From Paraspadella gotoi (taxonomy: Eukaryota; Chaetognatha): a DNA stretch of 64,000 nucleotides. The notes under the pieces were generated by a model that saw only the letters and a program-made list of their open reading frames with translations, did not search any database and was not told the DNA's origin. The stretch lies in contig CM119267.1 of NCBI GenBank assembly GCA_051294375.1, forward strand, positions 1,875,448-1,939,447, read 5' to 3'. The position numbers and the translations under genes are program-made. Shown here one piece after another: positions 1 through 13,300 of the stretch (position 1 is its first letter; each line of letters begins with the position of its first letter).

Positions 1-161
1 AAATGGAATTTAAGAGCGAAAGAAGAGAAAGTGAGGGGAGGAAAGTAAAAGAGAGAAGAAGAAAAAAGGGAAAAAACGAAATCGTTTTTAATTTTCATGT
101 AAAAAGATTTAATTTGTTTACCAACCCCGATACACCTTACCCTCCTTCGCCCCTCCCTCCT
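1..161. other. Intronic or intergenic low-complexity DNA before the first gap
   Basis: Purine-rich then pyrimidine-rich sequence with no recognisable codons. It probably lies in the intron or upstream exon region of the homeobox gene that begins after the gap. Confidence 0.4.
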
Positions 162-423
162 NNNNNNNNNNNNNNNNNNNNNNNNNNNNNNNNNNNNNNN
201 NNNNNNNNNNNNNNNNNNNNNNNNNNNNNNNNNNNNNNNNNNNNNNNNNNNNNNNNNNNNNNNNNNNNNNNNNNNNNNNNNNNNNNNNNNNNNNNNNNNN
301 NNNNNNNNNNNNNNNNNNNNNNNNNNNNNNNNNNNNNNNNNNNNNNNNNNNNNNNNNNNNNNNNNNNNNNNNNNNNNNNNNNNNNNNNNNNNNNNNNNNN
401 NNNNNNNNNNNNNNNNNNNNNNN
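162..423. other. Assembly gap (262 N)
   Basis: A continuous run of undetermined bases. It cuts into the upstream side of the homeobox-encoding exon, whose first visible codon is at 424, so the exon's true start and the LIM-domain exons are not visible. Confidence 0.98.
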
Positions 424-603
424 GGCAATCCCGAGGGTCTGGAGAACAACAACTTGACAGGCAAGCGGCGAGGCCCCCGTACCACAATCAAGGCGAAGCA
501 ACTGGAGACACTGAAGGCAGCGTTTGCCGCCACGCCCAAGCCAACTCGGCACATCAGGGAGCAACTGGCTCAAGAAACAGGCCTCACCATGAGGGTCATT
601 CAG
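424..603 (+). CDS. Lim1: Lim1/Lhx1/5 LIM-homeobox protein, homeodomain exon (partial)
   Basis: This exon encodes the linker and the first two thirds of a homeodomain of the Lim1 (Lhx1/Lhx5) class, a nuclear DNA-binding transcription factor of head, limb and neural patterning. In frame 1 it reads [13 protein letters not shown], then a stretch ending T-M-R-V-I-Q, matching helices 1 and 2 and the start of helix 3 of this class. The exon stops at CAG with donor GTGAGG at 604, the usual intron position inside helix 3. The sequence is clean and unshifted. The 5' side is lost in the gap, so the LIM domains are absent here. Identity to the class rests on the homeodomain and is strong; Lhx1 and Lhx5 are one gene in most invertebrates. 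Confidence 0.9.
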
Positions 604-1467
604 GTGAGGATGCTGTTGTGAAATATGCGGCTGTTGTGAATGTTTTGGTTTTGGCTTNNNNNNNNNNNNNNNNNNNNNNNNNAAAAAGAAGAGAGATAAT
701 ATCGAGCTGATATATGTGTAGCAATGAAAAGTTTGGAGAGATATTGTAAGAGAGATATCACCAAAGAGGAGTAAAAGAAGAAGTTCCAAGTATCCCGGAC
801 AGTGATACAAATGCGCTTAATCAACTAGATGCTACTCTCTCTCTTCGCTCGCATCGCGCGTATCTGTCGCTGTTTCGTTACTCATCTTTCGCGTCGCTCG
901 TTGCGTCGGTGTCATCTATTCGGGCATGTTAGTGGTTTCGGAGGTGTCTTTCCCTCCTGCAGTTTATAATCGGGAAGATTTAGGGAAAAAAAGCGTCAAT
1001 TAGTTAAGAAAACAAAAATTCGTGACAATTTTTTTAATCTTATTTTCTATCTTATTTTATTTTCACTTTTCTTTTTTCTTTTCTTTTTTTTTCCTCCTTA
1101 TAAACTTTCCTTTTCTTTAATTTTCTCATTTTTCTTTTTCATTTTCTCTTTTCTTTCATTTTCGCTTCTTCAACTTTCTTCATTTTTCTCATTTTTCTTT
1201 TCCTTTTTTTCTTTTCTTTCATTTTCTCATTTTTCTTTTCCTTTTTTTCTCTAAGAGAGAGATATACTCTCTCTCATCCTCTCTCATCCTCTCTCTCTCT
1301 CTCTCCCTCTCTCTCTCTCTCTCCTCTCTCTTCCTACCTCCTCTCTCGTCGCTTCTGATACATTGCAATAAGAGAGACCAGACGTTTCCCGCGACAATGG
1401 CGGACAATAAAGGACAATCAATTCAATTCAATAGGAACAGCGTCAACCTTGAGTGTGTGTGTGAGAG

Positions 1468-1544
<77 letters not shown>

Positions 1545-2092
1545 GAAACCAGAAGCCACGAGAACACACCGCGAGAGACAGACCCGCACGAACCACACCG
1601 CAGCNNNNNNNNNNNNNNNNNNNNNNNNNCGCTCCTTCTCTATTACAAACTTTTCCGCACCCCGCTCAGTTTATTCATAGAGCCATTAATATTAAAAAGG
1701 ATTTATGTTTTCCCTTTTGAGTGCTTGTGAATTCGAACGACGGGAAACTTCTTTGCCTTTTAGCTTCCTTTTTTTTTCTCAGCCTTTCTTGTTCCGCCTA
1801 TTCATTCTTTCCTCCTCTTTCTATCTTTAACAACTATTTTTTTTTTGTTAGTAGGATTAAATCCGAAAAATGAAACAAATATAAAACAATTCGGAAAACT
1901 CACTTGTCATTAACAATTGCTCGTATTGAATTAAAACGTAAAAACAATGAAAATCAGGAAATGTTATGAACGCCAACATTGTATACCGCCCCTTATGAAT
2001 GAACCCGTTTCAACTAATTGTTGTATAACCTAATGAAAAGCAGTTAAACGAAACAATACAAAAAAAAAACAAAAACCAATTGTAATCAACAG
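604..2092 (+). other. Homeobox intron with two 25-N gaps and long GA tracts
   Basis: Intron between the two homeodomain exons, bounded by GTGAGG and CAACAG. It holds 25-N gaps at 658-682 and 1605-1629 and a CT/GA microsatellite field at about 1255-1345 and 1458-1542. Apparent Arg-Glu or Ser-Leu reading frames here are products of the dinucleotide repeats. Confidence 0.75.
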
Positions 2093-2309
2093 GTGTGGTC
2101 TTCAGAAAACAAGCACGGAGGCAAGGAGCGGCGGATGAAGGGCAGTTTTGTCAGCCTCTTGGGGCACGCGCGGCAACTTTGTTCCCGCAACCACCTGCTC
2201 GCGAAAGGACTGCGCGCGCTCCGGCCGATCCGCATACGAGCTACGACAACTCGCCGGATCTTCTCGGTCACGAGGGTTCGGGTATTTGCCGGACCGGATG
2301 CTTTTATGG
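2093..2309 (+). CDS. Lim1: Lim1 homeodomain helix 3 and downstream exon, with indels
   Basis: The exon follows acceptor CAACAG and continues the homeodomain at V-W. After V-W the expected F-x-N-x-R-x-S segment is disturbed, yet the frame returns to K-E-R-R-M-K at about 2123-2140, so roughly six extra bases sit between. Further frame changes follow: the end of the exon fits the family in another frame (F-Y-G at the donor G|GTAAGG, 2310). Intact codons on both sides of small insertions suggest uncorrected long-read error rather than a pseudogene. This part of the family leads from the homeodomain into the proline-rich activation region. Confidence 0.7.
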
Positions 2310-2663
2310 GTAAGGTTAGGGAAGTGGATGCGAGTGGTTGGGTTGAGAAGTGATGGCCGGGGTGGCTTTTGGTAGGGCGATGAGGGCAGAGCGGTGAGTC
2401 ATTTCTGTGATCGGTGTCAGGAAGTGTCGAGTGTTTCTGGAAATGTCAGGTTGTTTTTTAACTGGCAACTCTCTTGGAAGAGGGCCATTTTTCTGTATTT
2501 AATTAAAGTTTGCCAATGAATGTAACATTGAAAAAAAAATTAATGCGATAGTTTTTTATTAAACAATTTGTTAATTGAATCGTAAAGCAATCCAATGATT
2601 ATGGTTTCAAGTAATTCCAATATTTTTCTAATGACCCCTTTCACTCTTATTTTCCCCCTTCAG

Positions 2664-3018
2664 ATGGAAACGAATTTTACCCCACACGGTCCACCGCCCA
2701 CACGGGGTATTTCGACTTCTACCACCGGACCCCCGACTGGGTCAACCGCCCCGGGCCCCCGGGTGGCCTATTCATGGGCCCACGGGGGTCTTTCCGGCCC
2801 GGGCGGCCCGGGCGCGCCCCCTCCGCCCCACGGACTACCCGCCAGGAGGCCCAACCGGGGCGGGCCCCATCCCATTCGCGAATGACGGAACCACTTCTGC
2901 CCCCACATGAACCTTTCACATCATGGGGGTCGAGGCTTCATTTCCCGTCAGACCGCCCTCTGTCGACATGGGCGCGCCACGCGTCCGGCCTCATTCGTCC
3001 GGCGCCGTTGACGCAATG
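2664..3018 (+). CDS. Lim1: Lim1 C-terminal exon (GC-rich, frame uncertain)
   Basis: After the polypyrimidine tract and CAG at 2661-2663 a very GC-rich exon opens. The first codons, spliced to F-Y-G of the previous exon, give an acidic-aromatic stretch (DGNEFY, then GYFDFY). That recalls the aromatic segment which follows the homeodomain in Lim1/Lhx1 proteins. The rest is Pro/Gly/Ser-rich. In this frame a stop occurs at 3016-3018, but another frame stays open to 3180, so the true end may be near 3180. Base composition (long C and G runs) is unlike the AT-rich surroundings and like a coding exon. Confidence 0.6.
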
Positions 3019-3218
3019 AGCGCCACCAGCGCCACCAGCGTCAGTTCCGCATCCGTCGTCGGTCAGTCGTCGTCGTCGGCCGCTGGAGACTTGAGCCATC
3101 CTCTGCAGCGCGCGGGCGGCGGCGGTCGGCCGGGTGGCGGCCGGAGGAGGAGGAGGAGGAGGATTCTGTTCATCCACTGACGTGCGCCGAATTCATCGAG
3201 TCACCGAAATATCGACGC

Positions 3219-3425
3219 CGGGGTGAAGTGTGGTGAAGTTAACGAGGGAGTGAACGAGGAAGTGAACGAAGAAGTGACGAGGAAGTGACGACAAAAAAAG
3301 ATAATGAATGAACAACACTTTCATCAATTTGAAACAATGACTATGACGTTCGACGAAAAAGAAAGACGATGCATGACGACGACGACGCACGACGACGACG
3401 ACAAAAAGACGACGATGACGACGAC
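3219..3425 (+). repeat. Minisatellite and ACG-rich tract in Lim1 3' flank
   Basis: About five copies of a 12-base GAAGTGAACGAG-like unit lie at about 3224-3290. They are followed at about 3366-3425 by an ACG/GAC trinucleotide field. The tract lies just after the predicted end of Lim1 and could be in its 3' untranslated region. Confidence 0.6.
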
Positions 3426-4965
3426 CAAACTATATGAATTTTTTTTATAATTTGTTCGAGCAAATTTGAGGAAATGAATTTAGTTGTTATGTAATTAGAA
3501 ATTCGATGTATTTTCGGGTTTTATTTTCGTATTGCTGTGAGTTAAAAGCTGAAATTGTACAGGGTTTTTGTATATGTTTGAGAAGTACATGGACCTTATA
3601 TTCTATAAATTACGACTAAAGAACGTCTATCTCTGACTTCGTTCTCTGCTCGTCACTGATTCTCTCATAACGATATCATGATAATGATAATGATCTGAAA
3701 AGAATCTGAACTCAGTCTAGCGTTCTCTATTTCGAATTATGCATTGCATCTATGAAAGCATGTGACTTCTTTCCTCGATGCACTATTCGTCTATCACTGC
3801 ATGTCTACGTCTCGCGCGAGCAAAGTCGGTATCGCGTAGAGACATACACTTCCGATTACATTGCAATACAAGAAGAGACGAGGATCGCTTGACCGGCGAC
3901 ATGATTTGGCGAGAATTAATCGAAGTAGCGCATAAATCTCCAATTGAGCGATTTCAGAGAGCGCGACATCTACAGGGCTCGAGCTCGAGAGCCTTTGTAT
4001 GGTGCTCTCGACTGAGAGAAGAGAGAGAGACAACGAGCCATAAGGTATGTAGCTTCAGCAGATATGAGAGTGAGGAGTACGCGACGAGAGAATGGATGTT
4101 AGAAGAGCAGAGGAGAGTGTAGTACGTATAGAAGGAACCGAGAGAGAAGCAGAGATACTAAGAGAGATTCTCTTGTCTATAGTATTTGAATGTCTGGAGC
4201 CGAGGGAGTCGTTAACACACGATCTTTAATATACCCAATCGAATTAGAACTACAGCGGTGTGTACAAGAAATAAAAGGCTAGGATCAACGGTATATAAAA
4301 CTGAGTCGATAGTATGTTCGTACAGATACATCTATTAGCATCAATCATGCTTTAGAATTATGTTTTTTGAGTTATTGTCGTATATATTGACACGTCTGTC
4401 TGAGACTATAATATCAATTAATATGTAATGAAAATATACAAATGCCAAAAAGAATTTATGAACGAGAAAACACCTAATATGCTATGTATATTTATTATCA
4501 AATGTATCCCAGATCAAATAGACACAAGAGAGAAGATTTTTTTGAACTCTCCAATCTTTCTTACACGAATCGATTATGTGCCAATTAGAACTTGTTAACC
4601 GTGGACGTCACCAGGACTTCAATTTTAATTTCAAGTTTACGAGACACGCGCGCGCCGACCATGGCTTCCATCTCTCGGCCTCTATGGACTCAGTACGCCC
4701 GACGCTCTCTCATCAAACGACTTGCGAAAACTCGTATAAGAGAGAGTAGTCCGTAATATATCTTGTATGAGCAGTAAGAAAATATTTGGAATGAGAAATC
4801 GTGTCACAAAAAAACAATCGATAAACTCTCGTCGTCCTGTCGCTAGTTCTGTCCTGTCGCTCGAGAAATCGCTTCCTTAAGCTAAACACGAAGAGAGCGC
4901 GAACAGAGTCTGTACTGCATAGTTAATTGATATTTTTACTAAATCTGTCAAACTCGAGCAGCTTT
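3426..4965. other. No gene seen
   Basis: AT-rich DNA with short scattered open frames (longest about 114 codons, 3778-4122, rich in Arg/Ser). None shows a recognisable domain, splice partner or codon bias. Nothing supportable as a gene. Confidence 0.6.
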
Positions 4966-4969
4966 GTCC

Positions 4970-7900
4970 ACTTTTTTTTGTTCTTTCCCTTTAAAAATGT
5001 TTTCTAACGACTTAGAAGATGTAGTAAAGAGAAAGAATTATTTTGAGAGTCAATCAGTCTTTAACTCTTTTAAAGAAAAAAAAACATTGCTTCATGATTA
5101 ATAATAATTGCATTGTAATATACATGAGGAAATATTATCTCTCCACCCAACCTCTTATCTTCCTTCTCTCCTTAGTACCTGTACACCGATACAATGCTCT
5201 TGCGTGTTTCGGGAAATGAGAAAGTGTCAAACAAACCAGACGTCGCCGTCGTAATCTTTCGTTCTGCCTCTTGTTTTTTCATCTGTTCTTTTTTTTTTCA
5301 TCCCTCTTATTTCCCGCTCTGTTATCAATGGAAATTTTACGCTGTTTCTTGATAGCGCGTTCAAATTTGTTTAATTATATAAAACCGTCCACTGTAAAAA
5401 TATTGATAGTATCTGTTCTGTTAGCTAGTAACGTATTCGAGTCTCGGCTATTAGAACAGAAAATTTCTATCAATTTATCCTACAAATATACGGGAACTAA
5501 TCAGAGATCAAAAAATTTGTCACACAAGTAGATTATAATTCTTGTTAATTGTTAATTATCATGTTGTGACGAAGTTAGTTCAAAGAAATTAATTCAACAG
5601 AGATTACTAGGGTGCACTTAAGGACAGTCCTATTTCAGAAATTCCCGATGGAGGTCGCTAAGCATTTTAAAAATTGTGCAAAGTAAATGATAATGCTCTT
5701 TTCGAGTGAAATGATGACGGTCTAAAGAGATGAGCGCGATTTTCGCGCGTGCACACAAACATAGTAAATGCCCTTCCACGGACTACGGTATCATAAGTGC
5801 CACACAGATAAAGGGTGTTTCATGTTTCGCTTATAAAAGATCCACAGAGTAGAAGGTACAAATCTAAAATGGTAAAAGAGAGAAGATTTGTCCACCCACG
5901 AATCGTATCAAGATGAATGCGAGAGAGCGGGGGGTCAGCAAGAAGGTGAGAAGAGGATCAGTTTGCACACGGAAAAATGGAATAGACTTTAGGCAGATAT
6001 TTCCAGTTTGATATTAAGAGTAATAATAACGCTGAGAACGTGACCGTGCAGGAGACGGAAAGTAAGTATTTGCACAATATTATAAAGTATTTGCTGCATT
6101 CTATAAATCGGAACGAGCAGAATTCTTCAAAGGTAGGACGCAAAACAGCCTTTGTTTTACTCGTGAATAAATTGATTAGTTCCTCCCATGTCTATTATTC
6201 TTCTCTCACTCGTTTCCGGTGGTCCAAAAGACGGCATATCCATTTTCAGCTTTCTATGTCTGGCAAAAAGATCCACTGCAAAAATCATGCAAAAACTTAA
6301 ATCACTAAAAACTCAATAAAATACTTGATTTACTCACAAGTATTAGGTCACAAGGAGTTCTATTGATCGTAGCTCACCCTACACTAGTAGCTGCCTACAA
6401 AATCTCTGATTTTTATGACCTCCCAAGTGGAGATCTACTTCCGCTGATCTAAAAAACCGATAAACGAAAAAAAAAAAAGAATTTCGTGTTTTTAGATAAT
6501 GTTTTTTTCTTCAAAAAAAGTGATGTCGGGTTTAGATTCTTGCCACACTACAAGCGGCTAAGTTAAGGTTACTAAGGAACAAAATTTTCTCATATATTCC
6601 TTTCGGTCCTTTTACACCGAGTTGATGCCAATACATTGTAAAATATCTTACGCTTTTTTTCTTTCTTTCCTTCCTTCCTCTCGTGCTTCCTTCTCTTCCC
6701 TCCTCTTCCTTCCTTCTTCCTTCGCTTCCTTCCCCTCTCCTTCCTTTCCTAAGAAATCCTTCTACCTGGTTTCCCTTCCTTCCCTTTTCATCCTTCCTTC
6801 CAACCTTTATTTTTAAGCTATTTACGCTTCCTGGGGCATTCTGCTTTCTCTCTGAAACTCGAAATTCTCACCTCTTCTCTTCCCCTTCTCTCGCCTCATC
6901 ACGGCTCTCTCTGGGTCACCTCACTCTCCTTCGCGTCGGCCGATATGTCCTTATCTATGTATTTCTTCCTCAATTCGTCCTTTCACAATGACAATGCGCA
7001 TTCTCCCAATAAGTGCGGCATCCGCCCTTTTCCCCTGCCTTTGCACCATCTCTAACATTCGTCCCTCCTCTCTTCTCTCTTCGCGCATTAATGCTTTACT
7101 TTATGATTTCCTCTCTTCATTCTCTTCAACTGCACCCGTCCTTTCCACTCTATCACTCGCATTCTTTCCTTTTTACATCCTTGTCCTTCCTCGCTGCGTC
7201 CCTTTCGCCGCTCTTCCTTTCCTTTTTCCCCCCCCTTTTGGGTCGCTCTTTTCTTCAACCTCCCATTTTTCTTTGCATCTTCTCCGTTTTCCCAATCAGC
7301 CTCTCTTCTTCTCTCATCACTTCTGCCGCGTCTCCTTGTTCTTTCTCGTCGCCGCGGATCCCTCTTTTCGTGGTCTTCTTCCAGTCGCCGCTGGGCCAGT
7401 GGTTCCGCCCGAGTTGAGAGGGAATGTGAGAGACAGAAAGAGCGAGAGAGAGAAGAGAAGAGAGAGAGAGAGAGAGAGAGAGAAGGGAGAGAGAGAGAGA
7501 GAGAGGACAGAAAAGTATGAGCAGAGACAGAGAGAGGTGAGAGAGAGAGACCGGTAGAGAGAGGGGTACGCACTATTACTAAATTCATTCGCTAACTTAA
7601 ATGCAACTGTTTCTTGTTAGCTTTCAATCACTAGACAGCGAATTAATTTCTCTAACCAGCAACACTTTTCTTTTCCTTTTCCCTCATATCCAACATCATC
7701 ACATTCAATCATTCAACTCTTACTCAATCAAATCAATCATTCTCATTAATTACAATCATATCAGATACACGCAGCGCTATCAATGTATATTGTCTCTAAA
7801 GATCGCTGCTTGAGAGATCATTTTTTTTGATCAGAGAGGAGAGAGAGAGAGATAAGAGAGAAAGAGAGAGAGAGGGAATCGAAGGGGAGACGGCGCAGAG

Positions 7901-9900
7901 AAATACTTGTGCGGGGTTCAAATGCGTTTTTTTTTCGCTTTGTTCCTTTGTTTCTTTTCTACCTCACCTCCACGTTTTCTTGCCTTGTTTCTCTTTTGTT
8001 TTTTCTCTCGTCATTATTTTCCTTTTTTTTTGCCTGTTATTTTAAAATGAATTTTTGCGTATCGAAATTCGCGCGTCGAGAGAAAAAGAAATTTGAGATG
8101 GAGAGAATGGAATCCGCCTGCGTCGGCGCCTTTCGACGAAAGTGTGCGATTTGGGTCCGATGAAGGCAGAATTCTTGTTCTGATGCTGATTTGGTCCATC
8201 GGAATACGTCCCGCGCCTCCTCTCGACGCTCGACGCCGATTGGTCCGGATGCAGGGATTCCTTTCTTCCCCCCCATAAAAATAAGGAATGCGAGGGGAAT
8301 CTAATACAAAACAAGATGATCGGAGAAAGGTAAAACAGCACAACTATAGAAATGATATTCTAAGAAACTTGGAAAAGGGAGAAATGCTGAAAAAAAGGGG
8401 TGACTTTAAGAAAGGCGGTCTGGGGGGTTGAGAAAGTTTGGGGTCTGGAAGAAGACAAGAATGCTAAAGGGGATGGGATCTTGAGATTCGTCGGGTCCTG
8501 GATCATCTCGAAATTCTTCTCGCGGGCGTCGGACCAGATTTTTTTGGGTTATAAAAAACAGCAGCAAAAAAAATCTGAAAATTAATTATTTTTATATTCG
8601 GAAATATCTCTAAGTTATAATGTGTTTACTTCGTTAAGAACAAATTGTTGTAAATTTCCAAGCTAACGTAAAATATCGGCATACACAAAATCTAATTCAT
8701 AAATTGAAATAATATACAATAAACAGAGAGAGAGCGCTTACTTTCTTAACGAGGAACAACATGTTTATCTGTATTTGAAAAAGATGTTTACGGTTGATTT
8801 GAGAATGTTATTCAATGTATAATTAAGGGCGTAGGTGAAAGAGTTACATACGAAAATTCTAGTAAAGAGTCAATTATGAACAACTGATACACTATCAGCT
8901 GGAAACAGGTATATTTGTAAAAAAAAATTAATTTTATGTTTTTAATTTCGCAGTAGCTATATTTTATATAGTACTATCTATATAAAATCGAACAAAGTAT
9001 TTTAAATAGGCTTTTCTTAATTTTGATTGCAAAGATTTAGACATTCCTCGTGCAAAAGTTGGTAAGAGGAGAAAAATATAAATCTTTTTTTGTTTATTCA
9101 TGAAGTGGGAGGGTTAAAAATTAAAAACTATATTTAGATATATAAAAAGTTAATTTTCAGTCTTAATAATAGCTTTTTTCCCTAATATTTTGACACCACT
9201 AATGAGGAATTTTTCAAGAAGTATATTTCTGTTTCATCAACTTTTTATGACGAATCCAAATCTGCAAAGAGATATCTTTAAAAAAAACTGTTTTGATTTT
9301 TTAACATTTATTGGTTTTAGTACTAGGAGGTTAATAAATATGCCTACACTGACAGTAAATGTGAAAAAAATTATTATAAAAAAAGTATTTATTACAACCA
9401 TAAATGTTCAATTAAGTAATAGAACATATGGTGTTGCATCGGTCCTGCACATTTTAAAGAAGTTTTAATTAAAGGTTAAATTTAGAATTTGTACTCCACG
9501 AGACACTTAATCGATATACTATTCTCACTTTCCTAATTATAAAAGAGAACATATAACTCAAATGTGGAATCGAATGGTATATCTCTTCGACTGTTATAAT
9601 GGAAATCACAGTCTAGTGAATATTTCTAACCTCTCACTTCCACGTCTCTGATCCATTCTTGTATTGTATAAAATATTGTCAGTTAGTATTTTTTTAGGAT
9701 TTATTTCTGTTCTAATGGTCAGTTGCCAGCGCTCTCTCTCTCTCTCTCTCACTCTTTCTCTTTTCTTTCTCTCTTTAATTGTTCTTGTTTTTCTTCCTTC
9801 GCTCATTCATAAAAATGTCAACTTGTTCATCATTTTTTTTCTTTTCGTTTAACATCGATCCACGTGAAAAATTTCCGAAGCGCCAGAGAGTAATTCGAAT
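4970..9900 (+). repeat. Long direct repeat, copy A (noisy)
   Basis: This block is repeated at about 17,430-22,300 in the same orientation. Matching landmarks run in the same order: the CTTTTAAAGAAAAAAAACATTG region (5073 vs 17,517), the ATACTTGATTTACT region (6323 vs 18,450), a CTGGGCCAG followed by a GA tract (7391 vs 18,834), and a GAAATATCTC/TTCGGAAAAT region (8600 vs 20,590). Copy A carries extra single bases throughout. It has no recognisable gene; its open frames are CT or GA runs. Confidence 0.7.
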
Positions 9901-12900
9901 TAAATATCACCAATAAACAAAATCATCCCGCTTTTATCTCATAAGACAAAAATATTCACGAACCGATATATTCTTCTTTCTCTCTAACATGCCTACCCCG
10001 CGTTCCCTGCCTCCCGTCTTGTCTTCGCTGCTCTCTCTTCTTGTTACTTCTCTCCTCTTCTCCTGGCCTCAATGCCTTTGTATGTGGACAATAAGAACAG
10101 ATTTACGCCAAACAGCTGGGAGACTTTGTACAAAAAACATCATGTTTTTCTCACTAGACAAATATCGCCATTATCGTGGGCGTGAGGAGGACCGGGATTA
10201 AAGTAGTCTAGTGCACTACCAAAACTCTGATTCTTCAAAAGCTCTTCGATTTTAGAATTTGATTTCTTCTGATGAGGTATTTGAAAAGGTGAATTGCAAA
10301 GTTCACATCATTTCCTCTATTTTCTCTTAAAATCACGACTTTTTACGCTCGTTTTATACACTGCTATTACTCTCACTCCCTACTTTTTTTTGTGTTAAAA
10401 TCATCAATTATAATACTATTGCTATTCTTCCGTTTTTTTCAACTTTCTCAACAAGACTTCGTTTCTCTGGTTCCTGACGTTTTTGTCGTTCGTTCGTCGT
10501 CGTCTGTTCATTTCTTTTCTATTGACATTCTTTACTTTCTTATTATTGTCGCCTCTGTCTCTTTTCATCTTTCCTGTTCTGAGTTCTGGCGTATAGTCGC
10601 TACATCCGCACTTCCTCTTATCCCTAGCGATTACGATCAGGAGATCGCCGTTCCACGGCTAATTTTCGAGAATTACACGTCTAAATAGACGGCAACGCAC
10701 ATCCGATTTCCTCCTCCCGCATTTGGCCAGATCTCTTTCCTGCCATGACTTCCCTCTACCTCTACCTCTCGCTCCCGACTCAGAGAATTGCTACCTACCC
10801 ATCTCGAACATAGACGACCTTAATTCCCCCTCCTCCTCCCTCACAGCACTCGGATCTTCGACTCTCCTCCCTCTCCGCTTCGCAGGAGGCGGGGAAGTCA
10901 TAGAAGATTATCTCCTTCGTCCTTCGCGCGATTCCAAGCATTGTCCTCCCTGCCTCCCTACTCCTCTCTTCATCTCTCCTAGCTCAACTACACGCTCCTT
11001 GATCCTTACCTCTCCACCTCGTCGGCCTCCCTGTGTCCCCCATCTACCCCTTTCCCCCTCTCTTCACGTTCCTCCTTCTCGGTTCAAGTTTTGCTCTCCA
11101 TACCTCGTCGGTGGTCGATCATGGTGATGCGTCCAACATAAATCTGACGTAGTCGTCATTTAAAGTCCGTGTTCAGATATGACGGAGTCTATTTTCCTCG
11201 TACGGAGCCCGACACACATAACTTACTATTCGGCACTAATTTGCGACAAATGAGCCTTTCTACGATATAATTACTATCAGAAGATCATCCTCTCTCCTTC
11301 AACCATCACACACATCGGCAATCGCGTCTCTCCTACGGAAGGTAAAAAGAGAGAGATAAATCTTTGATTAATCTTTTCTTGCTCATTTGAATTATCATCT
11401 AGTATGTATCTTCGTCCTCGATTTCCGACTTTTAATCCGACTGTATCGTCTTCTATCAATTACTAATCCCACAGTATCTCTTCTATCTCCCCCCCTCCTC
11501 GACGATCAATCCTTGGGGTATATCGTTTTTTTCGTACTTTTCTTTCATTCTGTCGTCTTTTCATCTCCAATATCGGAATCGAGTTCGCGTTCCCTTTTAT
11601 TTTTATTCTCGAAAGTGAACGCGATTCTTCGTCGCTAGATGGGGATTTGCGATCTTGGCGCTCAAACTCAGCGAATGGGAGCGACCATTGTGTGATGTGA
11701 CAGTGATGTCGACGATCGACGACGACGACAGACGCGCGAGACGATTTTTGGAAGTGAACGAATGCTGTATTTTATTTTCGGCAGTGAATAGATTACAGTT
11801 ACGAGCGTAAAGTCTTTTAAAAATAGATAATATTCAACTTTCTTCACCTTTAATCCTCATCAAAAATCACGAATTCTAAAAAATCGAAGCTTTTAAGATC
11901 AGATTTTGCCTTACTACTTTAATTCGGTCCCTCACGCCCGATAAAATTAAAACATTTATCCCGCTTGTAAATCTTTTTTTTTTTGTAAAATTTCTCGTAT
12001 TAATAGATTTTGAGTATAATTTTTTTTTTTCAATTATATTTTTTAAGTCTCTGTCTGGTTTTTTTTTTTTCGTTATAGACAAGGGCGACGGTCATATAAA
12101 ATTCTGTAATATTTTGAAAATTTATTTCTTTTTTTTTAATCTTCTATGAGCGCCGATAAGTAGCGGATAGGAGGAAAGGCAGGATTTAGTACGGATTATG
12201 TGAATCTCAGAGGGGACATGACAACGACTAGTACGCATTGTTGCTTTTTTTCTTAACGTCGAGATCGTGAACCACACTCTCATCCAGATGAAAGAAACAA
12301 AACAAAAACGACAGTACCTAGAATAGATCTCCGGCGATCGTATGCCTAGCATCGCTGGCTGCCTTCCACATCCGCGACCCTCTCCGCCATTTTACTTTTC
12401 CGAACTGATACATTACGTCTGGTTATTATAGCTTTTACCTAAATCCCCTTTTCCCTTCCCCTTCTTCTCCCGCTTCACTCGAATCATACCCATTTCCGTC
12501 CGCCTTCCCTTAAGGTTCGATGCAGACGAGTCTGGTACTCAATATTCATCTCTCTTCATCTTCCTCGGCTCTGCGGCTCGGTTTTTTCTTTCATACGCAC
12601 ATCCCCGTCTCATTCTCCTCTCATCTCTCAGGGTGCTCTTCACATCCAACACGGCACACATCAATTCTTCCCCTGCTCTCTCTGCCCTCTTCCTCTCTCT
12701 CTCTCTGGGCTCTTCCTCTCATCTGCGGCGGCATGCGTAAATATTTGACCCCCTCCCGCACAATATTTCTCCCCGTGCTCACTCTCCCGCCTAACTATCC
12801 CACCTTTATCAAATCACTTCCCTCTTCTCTCTCTTTCTCTCTTATCTACCTCCTCCTCTCTCTCTATCCCTCTCTCTCTCTTCTTCTCCTCTTCTTCTCC

Positions 12901-13300
12901 TCTCCAGAGCTAAAATAAGTTTCCCTTAGGAGAGGGAAGTTTGCGTGGTCGACGACCCGAAACGAAGGAACTCTGCGACTGTCGGCCATTCTGGTAAGAA
13001 CTACTGCAGGCAGGAGATGATTTCAGGTGGAAAGACACAAGGAAGACCGCGAAGTTTGAGAGTATGCCCTCTGCTCTGGAAACGGAGAGAGATTGCAAAA
13101 AAGGGGCGTGAAAAAGAAAAAAGGATCCCTAAAAAGGCTCGGGGGGGAGGAAAAGAAGCGCCAAGACACGGGTGAGAATTAATATCACAGGACAAGGATT
13201 ATTTTTCGAGTGAGAAAGGGATCGTCGTCGACCAATCAGATCAGGTCTAAACAAAACCAATCCGTCCACCAATCTTCACTCAAATATCATGTATAACGAG
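9901..13300. other. Pyrimidine-rich DNA, no gene seen
   Basis: Mostly CT-rich sequence that produces Ser/Leu/Phe/Pro-rich frames on the + strand (10,392-10,688; 10,723-11,127; 12,520-12,918). The part at about 11,115-11,190, around CATGGTGATGCG and ATAAATCTGACGT, matches 28,391-28,450 inside the inverted repeat. The copy-A locus therefore continues here in a diverged or noisy form. No gene call is justified. Confidence 0.5.

Noticed and set aside
7088-7588. Long frames of Arg-Glu or Ser-Leu on both strands
   Set aside because: Generated by the GA/CT microsatellite at 7,435-7,560; the same happens at 1,219-1,720, 16,371-16,878, 18,684-19,067, 23,356-23,667 and 31,582-31,985.
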